64,000 nucleotides of DNA, from NCBI GenBank assembly GCA_963792205.1, contig CAWBVI010000003.1, positions 322,320-386,319 of the forward strand. The letters run 5' to 3'. The stretch comes from DATDAH01 sp963792205. GTDB taxonomy: Bacteria; Actinomycetota; Acidimicrobiia; Acidimicrobiales; DATDAH01. Numbering within the stretch: the first letter of the stretch is position 1; every line of letters begins with the position of its first letter. Positions 8,562 through 15,822 of the stretch are shown here, piece by piece. The notes beneath the pieces were generated by a model. The model ran no database searches. It saw only the letters and a list, made by a program, of their open reading frames with translations, and was not told the DNA's origin. The position numbers and the translations under genes are program-made.

Positions 8562-9166
8562 CGCAGCACCGGGTGGCGACGCACGATGTCGAGCTTCGCC
8601 CACTGGCGTCCGAGACCGAGGGTGTCCCCCGCGTGCACGGCGGCGAGCCCGACCAGGACGACGGCGTAGACGAGGTGGTCGTCCATGAACGGGTTGTTGT
8701 CGAGCGGGAGCGACGCCATCCACATGAAGACGAGGAGCAGCGCGCCGCTGGCCGCGGCGATCCGCATCCCGATGCCGAGCATCAGCGCCAGGCCAATGGC
8801 CAGGAGGCCGATCATGAAGAGCCAATCGGCCCAGGCCGTGCCGGCCATCGGCTCGAACAGGCCCTTGAAGGGGCCGGCGACATTGGACAGGAAGCCCAGG
8901 GTGGGCGAACCGCCGTGGATCCAGGCGGCGTCGCCGAAGCGGTCCATGGCGCCGGTCGCCGGATCCTTGCCCGTGCCGTAGCCGAGGGCGAACAGCTTGT
9001 CGAAGAACGCCCACAGGAACACGAAGCCGATGCTCAGGCGAGCGATGGCGGCGGCGTAGCGGGCGACCACCCGCTCCCGCGACGGCGCCACGGGCGTCGC
9101 CGGCGGCCTGACGACGCCGTTGTTGGGTGGGGCGACTTCGTTCAGATCCAAGACCGTTGCCTGCAT
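8558..9166 (-). CDS. DoxX-like integral membrane protein leading the arcABC operon
   Basis: A 202-residue membrane protein of the DoxX/TQO small-subunit type. After a hydrophilic N-terminus (about 40 residues) there are about four hydrophobic segments: LSIGFVFLWAFFDKLFALGY, WLFMIGLLAIGLALMLGIGM, SGALLLVFMWMASLPL and LVYAVVLVGLAAVHAG. A long extracytoplasmic-type loop lies between segments one and two. Related proteins link membrane redox carriers to thiol or sulphur chemistry, but the function here is unknown. ATG 9166 is chosen because GGAG lies at a good distance upstream; the longer frame is discarded. It is the first gene of the doxX-arcABC unit and is coupled to arcA by ATGA. Confidence 0.8.
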   Translation of the reverse strand: MQATVLDLNEVAPPNNGVVRPPATPVAPSRERVVARYAAAIARLSIGFVFLWAFFDKLFALGYGTGKDPATGAMDRFGDAAWIHGGSPTLGFLSNVAGPFKGLFEPMAGTAWADWLFMIGLLAIGLALMLGIGMRIAAASGALLLVFMWMASLPLDNNPFMDDHLVYAVVLVGLAAVHAGDTLGLGRQWAKLDIVRRHPVLR

Positions 9167-9184
9167 GGTGTGTGCTCCTGTAGC

Positions 9185-9205
9185 GGTGCTGGTGGGGCCA
9201 GCACC
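9185..9205 (-). promoter_or_regulatory. 5'-leader hairpin of doxX-arcABC
   Basis: A perfect 8-bp inverted repeat (GGTGCTGG and CCAGCACC) with a five-base loop lies in the leader between the DevR-like boxes and the doxX start codon, ending about 18 bases before the ATG. In RNA it would be a stable stem just upstream of the GGAG ribosome site. It may affect message stability or translation; no known riboswitch was recognised. Confidence 0.4.
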
Positions 9206-9238
9206 TCCCACGATGGGCGCTCCCGGCAACGGCCAGTA

Positions 9239-9273
9239 GGGCCGAAGGTCCCCCTCGCGGGGGCACAAGGCCT
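9239..9273 (-). promoter_or_regulatory. Tandem DevR-like boxes of the doxX-arcABC promoter
   Basis: GGGCCGAAGGTCCC (9239-9252; GGGACCTTCGGCCC on the transcribed orientation) matches 11 of 14 positions of the mycobacterial DevR core GGGACTWWAGTCCC. A weaker partner, GGGGCACAAGGCCT (9260-9273, 9 of 14), starts exactly 21 bp further, two helical turns away, as in known tandem DevR sites. The near edge is 72 bases upstream of the doxX start. The same primary 14-mer is found at the arcD-like promoter. Matches were counted by eye. Confidence 0.62.
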
Positions 9274-9287
9274 GAACCGACGATGGG

Positions 9288-9785
9288 TCAGGCGGGCGCG
9301 AGCGTCAGGTCCAGGACGACCTGGACCACGCCGCCGTCGGACGCCGAGCCGGTGACCAACCCCGAATGGGCGAAGACCTCGCGCATGCGACGGTTCTCGA
9401 GGAGGGTGTCCGCCAAGAAGGCTCGCAGGCCCTCCGCCCGCCCCCGGCGGACCAGGTGTGCGAGCAACCGCGACCCCACGCCATCGCCCTGCCAGGCGTC
9501 ACCGACGACAAAGGCCACCTCGGCGTCGTCGGTGCCCGGCAGGCGGTCATAGCGGCCAACCCCGACGATGGCCGCACCGTCCAGGGCGACGAGTGCTTCG
9601 CGGTCGTGGTGGTCGACGTGGGTGAAGCGCTCGAGCTCTCCGGGGCTCAGGCTGCGGTGCACGGCGAAGAACCGCAGCCGGGTGGTCTCATCGGTCAGGC
9701 CGTCGTGGAACGTGGCAAGGGCGATCCCGTCGGTGACGGCCATCGGTCGGACCCGGATCTTCCGATCGAGGGCCGTCTTCGACAT
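9288..9785 (-). CDS. GNAT-family N-acetyltransferase
   Basis: A 165-residue acetyltransferase. The acetyl-CoA-binding motif A is seen as VAFVVGDAWQGDGVGSRLL (about 90-108; Q/RxxGxG/A type) and the preceding part DGLTDETTRLRFFAVHRSLS resembles the stand-alone GNATs and the GNAT modules of acyl-CoA synthetase-type protein acetyltransferases. The substrate is unknown; it could be a metabolic enzyme of this island or a small amine. The start is 14 bases downstream of the permease stop, so it is read with the permease. It ends before the doxX promoter. Confidence 0.8.
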   Translation of the reverse strand: MSKTALDRKIRVRPMAVTDGIALATFHDGLTDETTRLRFFAVHRSLSPGELERFTHVDHHDREALVALDGAAIVGVGRYDRLPGTDDAEVAFVVGDAWQGDGVGSRLLAHLVRRGRAEGLRAFLADTLLENRRMREVFAHSGLVTGSASDGGVVQVVLDLTLAPA

Positions 9786-9799
9786 CGACGGATCCTCGC

Positions 9800-11242
9800 T
9801 CAGCCGGCGGTGCCCAGCTCGACCGGCGCATCGACCAGTCCGAGCCGCTCACGCCGGGCCTTCAGGAAGGCGTAGAGGGGGATGCCGAGAAGCAGCAGGA
9901 GCATGGCCTGGTACACGGACTGGTACCCCGAGGCGAAGGTGACCCAGAGGGAGAAGAGGATGCCGACGGTGGCGATGGCGCCGTCTCGGGCCAGTTGCCA
10001 GCCCTGGACCTGGCGCCGGTCCGAGGCCAGGTACGCGACCTGAGCGCAGGCCGAGATGAAGTACGGGATGGCGACCGTGACCACGGAGAGGTAGACGAGA
10101 TAGGTGAACACCTTGAGCCCGGTGCTGCCGCTGTAGCTCCAGGCCATGAGGACCGAAGCGACGATGGTCGAGGCGATGATCCCCACCCACGGCACGCCAC
10201 TGCGGTTGACCTTGGCGAACGCCGAAGGGAAGAGCCCGTCCTTGGCGGCGGCATAGGGCATCTCGGCGGTGACCATCGTCCACCCGTTCAGGGCGCCGAT
10301 CCCCGAGATGACGGCGACCAAGGCCACGAGCTTGCCGATCCACCATGCCGACCCGAAGATGGTCCCGAAGGCCGCCACGAAAGGCGTTCCGTCGTCGACC
10401 AGCCGACCATGGGGCACCAGGCCCATCACCGCCGCGGTCACCGCGACGTAAAGCATCGCGCTGGCGGCCGTGCCGTAGAGCGACGCCCGGCCGACGTTGC
10501 GGCGGGGGTTGGCCACCCGGCCGGCGGCGATCGAGGCGCACTCGACGCCGATGAAGGAGAACAGCGCGACCCCGGCCGCCAGGTTGACGGCGTCGTAGAG
10601 GCTGCCCCCTGAAGCGTTGAACGGCCCGAAGTTCGCCGAGGTGACGAAGAACCAACCGAGCGTGCCCACCAGGAGCAGCGGGAGGAACTTGAGCACCACG
10701 GTGATGTTCTGGAACCGCTCCATCTGCCGGACGCCCGTGAGGTTGATGATCGCCGGGATCCACAGGCCGGTCAGGGCGATCCCCAGGCTGACCCACGCCG
10801 TCGGGTTCTCGATGCCGAACAGCGACTCCACGTACAGCACCCACGAGGCGACGATGGCCGCGTTCCCGGCCCAGCAGGTGATCCAGTAGCACCATGCCGT
10901 CAGGAACCCGGCGAAGTCGCCGAACTCGTGTCGGGCGTAGGCATACAGGCCACCGTCGGTGGTCGGCACCCGCTTGGTCAGCTGGCCGAAGAGGATGCCC
11001 AAGAGCACGGCACCGACGGAGATGACCACCAGGGTCAGGATCGAACTGGTCCCGGCCCCGGCGAGGACCGCCGGCATGGTGAACACGCCGGTTCCGATGA
11101 TGCTGCCGATGACCAGGGCGGTGGCCGAAGTGAGGCCGAGGGCTCGATCGGGGCCGTGCTCCGAGGTCGAGGGCGAGGCGGCCGGGGTCGGCGGGGACGC
11201 GGTCGGCGGCGACTGGGTCGGCGGGCTGAGGGTCGTGGCCAT
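9800..11242 (-). CDS. APC-family amino acid permease, probable arginine/ornithine antiporter
   Basis: A 480-residue transporter with about 12 membrane segments after a 35-residue Pro/Ser/Thr-rich cytoplasmic tail. The first helix has LVIGSIIGTGVFTMPAVLA, the substrate carboxylate-binding GSIIGTG motif of APC antiporters, and FSFIGVECASIAAGRV marks helix 6. Location inside an arginine deiminase island suggests arginine uptake in exchange for ornithine, the role of ArcD; the sequence looks like the basic amino acid/polyamine antiporter branch, but specificity is inferred. It has its own DevR-like promoter (11320-11354), and a GNAT gene follows 14 bases later. Confidence 0.85.
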   Translation of the reverse strand: MATTLSPPTQSPPTASPPTPAASPSTSEHGPDRALGLTSATALVIGSIIGTGVFTMPAVLAGAGTSSILTLVVISVGAVLLGILFGQLTKRVPTTDGGLYAYARHEFGDFAGFLTAWCYWITCWAGNAAIVASWVLYVESLFGIENPTAWVSLGIALTGLWIPAIINLTGVRQMERFQNITVVLKFLPLLLVGTLGWFFVTSANFGPFNASGGSLYDAVNLAAGVALFSFIGVECASIAAGRVANPRRNVGRASLYGTAASAMLYVAVTAAVMGLVPHGRLVDDGTPFVAAFGTIFGSAWWIGKLVALVAVISGIGALNGWTMVTAEMPYAAAKDGLFPSAFAKVNRSGVPWVGIIASTIVASVLMAWSYSGSTGLKVFTYLVYLSVVTVAIPYFISACAQVAYLASDRRQVQGWQLARDGAIATVGILFSLWVTFASGYQSVYQAMLLLLLGIPLYAFLKARRERLGLVDAPVELGTAG

Positions 11243-11311
11243 CGTCGGTCCTTCCAGAGGGGGAGCGACCTCACGGCCGGCTCGTCGCCACTCTGTGTCC
11301 GGCGGCCCGCT

Positions 11312-12472
11312 TCAGGACAGGGGCGAAAGGCCCCGAAGCCGGGCCGAAGGTCCCGAGACGGGCACCCGAGCACTCAGGGCCACCTCGGACGGGTCGAGTG
11401 ATGGCGCCGGCCCGTTCTTCACCACCTTGGCGACGAACAGTGAGGTCATGGCGCGGAGGAGCGAGCTGTAGTTGAGCTGGAAGGCGACTTCGGCACCGAC
11501 GAGGAGGCGATGGCGGCCAGGATCCACCACGAGGTGGTCGCTGCTGGCCCCGAGCACCTCCATCCCCGGCGGAGCCACGATGCCGGAGGGGTCGACGTCC
11601 TGATGGCCGATGGCGAGGATCGCCTGGGCGATGTCGCCGCGGTCCTCGGTGCTGCGCACCTCGCCAAATGCGGTCTGCGCCAACGTGCCGTGTGGCCGCG
11701 ACGGCTTGACCTTCGCTTCGATCACCTCGGCCACGAGCGTGATGGCGTCGGTGTGCAGCCCGTCGAGGGGCCGTCGGTGGAGGGCCTCCCGGCCGAGCAG
11801 GATCGATTCTCCGAGGCGCAGGTCGTTGACGAGGCCGGTCGACGCTCCGCTGAGCGCCCAGTCGAGGTTGGCGGAGTTCCCGCCGGATACGACGTCGACC
11901 ACGAACCCGAAGGTCGCTTCGATCGATGTCGCCAGCGCCGAGAGCTCGGCCATGTTGTCGGCGTCGGGGGCCACGCCGTGCTGGCAGGCGAGGTTCGTGC
12001 CGATCCCGTGGAACGTGAGGTTCGGGAGCGCGAGCGTCTCGCGCACCACGTCGGCGAGGTCGACGGGCATGACGCCTTCGCGGCGGTCGCCGAGCTCGAC
12101 CATCAGCACGACGCCGTGGGTCACGCCGAGGTCGCGGGCCGCCGCCGACAACCCGGCGAGGACGCTGAGCTCGGTGTTGAAGCTCACGTCGGACCCGGCC
12201 ACCACGCGGTGCACCTGGCTGAGCATCGGCGAGCGGATCAGGGTCATGGGGCCCGGTACCCCCGCCGCCCGCATCCTCTCGATGCTCTCGATCCGCGCGT
12301 CGCCGAGCCCGGTCACCCCCGATCGGAGAAGCTCGAAGGCGACTTCAGGCAACCCCAAGGTCCCCTTGGTGACGCCCGTGACCGAGATGCCACGCGCCGC
12401 CAGCCGGTCGACGAGGGTGCGGGCGTTGTGGCCGAGCTTGCGGAGGTCGATCTCGAGCCGCGGCGCGCTCAT
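11312..12472 (-). CDS. PLP-dependent racemase of the ornithine/alanine racemase (Orr-like) family
   Basis: A 386-residue alanine racemase N-terminal-type TIM barrel without the usual C-terminal beta domain of Alr. The PLP lysine is probably K36 in ISVTGVTKGTLG, and LRLGESILLGREAL is typical for the stand-alone ornithine/alanine racemase family. The neighbours (arcA, arcB, permease) favour ornithine as substrate. The last 25-30 residues (SARVPVSGPSARLRGLSPLS) look like an added tail; their codons contain the two DevR-like boxes of the next promoter. The start overlaps the DUF1611 stop by four bases, so these two are co-translated. Alternative: alanine or another D-amino acid. Confidence 0.78.
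   Translation of the reverse strand: MSAPRLEIDLRKLGHNARTLVDRLAARGISVTGVTKGTLGLPEVAFELLRSGVTGLGDARIESIERMRAAGVPGPMTLIRSPMLSQVHRVVAGSDVSFNTELSVLAGLSAAARDLGVTHGVVLMVELGDRREGVMPVDLADVVRETLALPNLTFHGIGTNLACQHGVAPDADNMAELSALATSIEATFGFVVDVVSGGNSANLDWALSGASTGLVNDLRLGESILLGREALHRRPLDGLHTDAITLVAEVIEAKVKPSRPHGTLAQTAFGEVRSTEDRGDIAQAILAIGHQDVDPSGIVAPPGMEVLGASSDHLVVDPGRHRLLVGAEVAFQLNYSSLLRAMTSLFVAKVVKNGPAPSLDPSEVALSARVPVSGPSARLRGLSPLS
11320..11354 (-). promoter_or_regulatory. Tandem DevR-like boxes in front of the APC permease
   Basis: GGGGCGAAAGGCCC (11320-11333) and GGGCCGAAGGTCCC (11341-11354) each match 11 of 14 positions of GGGACTWWAGTCCC, and their starts are 21 bp apart. The second 14-mer is identical to the one in front of doxX-arcABC. 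The near edge lies 77 bases upstream of the permease ATG, close to the 72 bases seen at doxX. Both boxes are inside the last codons of the racemase gene, so the promoter is embedded in the upstream gene. Confidence 0.65.
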
Positions 12473-13646
12473 CGCGCCCCGGCGGGCAACTCCTCCTGGA
12501 GCTCGGGGAAGGCACCGAGCACCATCTCGACGAGGTGCTCCGGTGACCGCCAGAGCGCGTCGGTGGCGGGGATGCCGAGCTCGAGCTCGTACAGCGTGAT
12601 CGCCGCACTGACCTCGGCATCGGTCATGTTCTCGTGGTTGATCGTGAGGCCGATCACCTTGGTGTCCGCGAAGGTCTCGATGAGGTTGATCTCGGCCGCG
12701 GGTGTCGGCACGGGCACGGGCGCGAAGTCGCCGAGCTTGCGGCGGTGGGGGCGTGCTGCAGCACGACGCCCTGGGGTTGGCTGCCGCGGAGGATGAACGT
12801 CGAGGTGAGGTAGGCGGGGTGGCTGAGAGCGCCTTGTCCTTCGATGATGATCACGTCGGGATCCTCGCCCTCGAATGCCTCGACGACGGTGGCCTCCATC
12901 TCGCCCGAGCAGAACTGCGCGGGGATGGCATCGAGGGCGATGCCGTAGCGGCCGCCCTGGATCAGGCCGGTCTGGCCGGTGCTCACCATCACCGCCTTCA
13001 AGCCCCGGTCCTTCAGGGCGGCGGTCAGGATGGTGGCGGTCGTGCGCTTCCCGATCGCGCTGTCGGTGCCGAGGACGGCGATGCGGGGGCACGTGACGTC
13101 CGCGATCCGTCCGCTGAACATCCGCAGATCCTTCTTGGCCCGCGGCCGACGGACATCGAGGATCTCCACGTCGTTCGCGGCGGCCGCGGACGTGAACATC
13201 GGGTCGTCGTTCAGGAACTCGTGCAGGCCGTTGACGATGCTCATCCCCCGGCCCATCGCCTCGAGCATGAGGTCACGCTCCGAGTCCGACAGCATCCCGC
13301 TCGTCGGCGCGACGCCGAAGATGAAGTAGTCGGGCAGCCGGCTCGCCCCGGCGATCGCCGCTTCGAGGTCGCGGTGGACGGGGATGGCGTTGGGTTGCCC
13401 ATCGAGGACCTCTCCCGCGTCGAGACCGGCCTTCTCGCTGTCGATGACCGCGACGATCTCGTACCGCTCCGAGTGACGGACGAGGCCGTTGGCGGTCTTG
13501 CCGTCCATCTCGCCGAAGTTCGCTTCGCAGTACACGACCGCGGTAGGCCGCCGATCCCGACGTCGGTCACGGAGGGGGAGCACGGCGGCGAGCGGCTCGG
13601 CGGTGGCGGGCGCGGGGGACGGCGCAGAAAGCGGGGTTGTGGACAT
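12469..13646 (-). pseudogene. DUF1611 family protein (DgcN-like), interrupted by one frameshift
   Basis: The first about 308 codons (ATG 13646) show a Rossmann-like N-terminal part, DUF1611 P-loop GTDSAIGKRTTA (about residues 193-204) and the end HAP; the remainder, RRKLGDFAPVPVPTPAAEIN and KVIGLTINHENMTDAE, continues in another frame to 12469. One extra C in the C-run at 12747-12751 (minus strand) would restore HAPHRRKLGDF, so a homopolymer miscount is likely. A characterised member of the family, DgcN, is a D-glutamate N-acetyltransferase. Here the gene is coupled to a racemase, so N-acetylation of a D-amino acid is a reasonable guess. Restored length is about 392 residues. Confidence 0.75.
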
Positions 13647-13726
13647 GTCGCTCCTCGAGTTGGGCTCAGAGGAGGCGACGGGATCGAGCCGGCCGAAGTC
13701 GGCCGAAGGTCAACGAGAGGTCCCCA

Positions 13727-14503
13727 CTAAGAAGGGTTGGTGCTCCCGATGGTACCGGCATCCGACGGGTGGCCCCCCGGCCGAGGCCGGCGGCCACCGT
13801 CGTAGCGGGGGGACGAGCCCAGGAGCGACGACACGTCGGCGCCGTCCTCGAACCGGTCGTGACCCCCACGCCGAAACAGGCGAGCCGGCCCTTCGACCTC
13901 CGCGCGGTCGTCGCTCACCCGTAGCCACGACCCCTCGTACATGGCGAGCACCGAGCAGTCGTTCTCCTCCAGGAACTCCTCGATCCGGGTCTCACGGGTC
14001 TCGCCCATGTAGGTCGAGGCGGGGTCGGCGTCGATGTAGTGGAGGTTGATCTGGAACGGGACCAGTCCCAGCGCGTCGAGGGACGGCGGCCGGCAGATCG
14101 GCATGTCGTTCGTGGTCCGGATGGTCGGACAGGCGACGTTCGTGCCCGCGGAGGCGCCCATGTAGCGCGTGGCCCCACTCCGCACCCGATCGCTCAACCC
14201 CTCGAGGACGTCGAGCCCGTAGAGGCTGTCGAGGAGGCGGAACGTGTTGCCCCCTCCCATCAAGACCACCTCCGCCTCGAGGATGGCTCGATCCGGGGCC
14301 GCCGAGCGGTGCGCCGACACGACCTCGATCCCGACCCGGCCCAGGGCCGCGCTCGCCCGGTCGGCGTAGCCGTCCCAGTCGGCCAACGCGAACGGGACGA
14401 AGGTGACCCGATCGCCCGCGGTCACCGCCGCGAACGCCTCGGCGGCGTGGGAGAACATCGCCTGGCCGTAGTTGGTCGAGTTCGAGAGCAGCAGGAGTTC
14501 CAT
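13727..14503 (-). CDS. pepE: Peptidase E-like dipeptidase (family S51)
   Basis: A 258-residue serine peptidase. The signature GASAGTNVACPTIRTTNDMP places the nucleophile at Ser118, with Asp133 and His157 (FQINLHYID) as probable triad partners, very like Salmonella/E. coli peptidase E, which cuts Asp-X dipeptides. The same family includes cyanophycinase. The protein is about 30 residues longer than PepE: after DVSSLL comes a Gly/Arg/Pro-rich tail whose codons form a strong GC hairpin at about 13768-13797, so the true stop may be earlier or the tail may be a terminator-bearing extension. It may supply aspartate and arginine from dipeptides to the arc pathway (inference). Confidence 0.85.
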   Translation of the reverse strand: MELLLLSNSTNYGQAMFSHAAEAFAAVTAGDRVTFVPFALADWDGYADRASAALGRVGIEVVSAHRSAAPDRAILEAEVVLMGGGNTFRLLDSLYGLDVLEGLSDRVRSGATRYMGASAGTNVACPTIRTTNDMPICRPPSLDALGLVPFQINLHYIDADPASTYMGETRETRIEEFLEENDCSVLAMYEGSWLRVSDDRAEVEGPARLFRRGGHDRFEDGADVSSLLGSSPRYDGGRRPRPGGHPSDAGTIGSTNPS

Positions 14504-14513
14504 GTCACCGATC

Positions 14514-14536
14514 TGACGTCAGGACCAGGTACCTGG
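14514..14536. promoter_or_regulatory. Two palindromes between pepE and the FUSC gene
   Basis: The short divergent gap holds TGACGTCA (14514-14521) and, three bases on, the 12-bp perfect palindrome CCAGGTACCTGG (14525-14536). Both are dyads of the size bound by dimeric regulators and lie immediately upstream of both start codons. No regulator is assigned; a related dyad, CCAGGATCCTGG, is present at 48880-48891. Confidence 0.35.
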
Positions 14537-14539
14537 CCC

Positions 14540-15799
14540 GTGAGCCTGACAGACCCGGTGATCCTGCCCCGCCTGAGCGGTCGCCCTTGGCCGTGGGGCG
14601 GATGGGACAATCGGGTCCTGAGCAGACCTGGAGACGATGCCGCGCAGCACCGGAGCGGCCCGATCGGGCGGCTGTGGTCGAGGGTGGCCGAGGCCGTGTC
14701 GTGGACCCCGCCGACGTCGACCGAGGTCGGCACCGTGGCCAAGTCCGCGTTGGCGGCGGGGTTGTCGTGGTGGATCGCCCGGGAGGCGAGCAGCGAGCCC
14801 AGCCCGGTCCTGGCCTCGCTGTCGGCCATCGTCGTCGTACAGGTGTCGGTACGGGCGTCGATCAGCGCGGCCCTGGAGCGGAGCGCCGCGGTGGTGCTCG
14901 GCGTCCTGCTCGCGTTGGCCATCGGCGACGCACTCGCGCTGAACGGCCTCACGGTGGCGCTACTCGTCGGGTTGGCCCTCGGCGTCGCTGAACTGGTGCT
15001 CCGCCTTCCGCGCGCCGCCGCGAGGCAGGTGCCGGTCAGCGGCCTGGTGGTGCTCTCCGCGGTCGCCGCCAGCCCGGAGACCTCTGGCTGGTACCGGGCT
15101 CTGGACACGCTGATCGGCGCCGCGGTCGGTGTCGTCGTTTCCCTGGTGCTGCCGGCCTCGCGGCTGGTCGACGCTCACCAGACCATCGACCGCCTCGGTG
15201 ACGGCATCAGCAACGCCCTCGAGACGATGGGCGCCGCGCTCGAGCGGCCGTGGTCGACCGAGCAGACCCGCGAGTGGCGGCAAACGGCGCGCACCCTGCG
15301 AGACCGCCTGGTCGACCAGGCCACCGAGGCCATCGGCAATGGTCGGGAGGCGGCACGCTGGAACGTCCGGGACCGGCGCCACGTCGAGGTGATCGGCCGC
15401 TACGAAGACATGCTGCCCCGGCTCGAGCGGACCGCCATCGGGACCTGGGTCATCGCGCGGAGCCTCGACGACCAGGCCCGTCTGTCCGAGGCCGACCACC
15501 GCGCGATCCCCGCGATGGGCGCACTCCTGGCCGCGCTCGGCAACGCCGTCCGCGTCGCCGTGCGCGAGATCCTCGACGAACCGGGCGAGACCGACCTCAG
15601 CCAGGCCCTGGCCGAGGTCCGGGAGCGCCGAACGCGGTGCGTGCGCGGCGCGACGCGCCGAGCCCGTGAGGCCCTGGAGCAGGACGCGGGATACGGCGAC
15701 CCCGTGGAGGGTGAGTTGCTCGGCTACGCCTCCGTGCTGGTCCAGGTCGACCGGATCGCGAACGATCTGGCCGCCGGCCTCCCCACCGGCGACCTCTAG
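14540..15799 (+). CDS. FUSC-family (aromatic acid exporter-like) membrane protein
   Basis: About 419 residues. The N-terminal half contains about five to six membrane segments (SALAAGLSWWIAREA, LASLSAIVVVQVSV, AAVVLGVLLALAIGDALAL, LTVALLVGLALGVAEL, LIGAAVGVVVSLVLPAS), the FUSC arrangement. The C-terminal half is a charged, helical cytoplasmic region. FUSC proteins are linked to export of aromatic acids and similar compounds. No ATG is available; GTG 14540 is taken, with GTG 14558 or a GTG near 14686 as alternatives. It stands just upstream of an AfsR-type regulator on the same strand. Confidence 0.72.
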   Translation: MSLTDPVILPRLSGRPWPWGGWDNRVLSRPGDDAAQHRSGPIGRLWSRVAEAVSWTPPTSTEVGTVAKSALAAGLSWWIAREASSEPSPVLASLSAIVVVQVSVRASISAALERSAAVVLGVLLALAIGDALALNGLTVALLVGLALGVAELVLRLPRAAARQVPVSGLVVLSAVAASPETSGWYRALDTLIGAAVGVVVSLVLPASRLVDAHQTIDRLGDGISNALETMGAALERPWSTEQTREWRQTARTLRDRLVDQATEAIGNGREAARWNVRDRRHVEVIGRYEDMLPRLERTAIGTWVIARSLDDQARLSEADHRAIPAMGALLAALGNAVRVAVREILDEPGETDLSQALAEVRERRTRCVRGATRRAREALEQDAGYGDPVEGELLGYASVLVQVDRIANDLAAGLPTGDL

Positions 15800-15822
15800 C
15801 AGGCCAGGGCTAGCGTTCGCTC

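Noticed and set aside
12747..12751. Programmed ribosomal frameshift in the DUF1611 gene
   Set aside because: No slippery heptamer with a downstream pseudoknot is evident, and a one-base homopolymer miscount explains the break, as at other sites in the window.
13768..13797. GC-rich nested hairpin as terminator of pepE
   Set aside because: It lies inside the open pepE tail; without evidence for an earlier stop it cannot be called a terminator.
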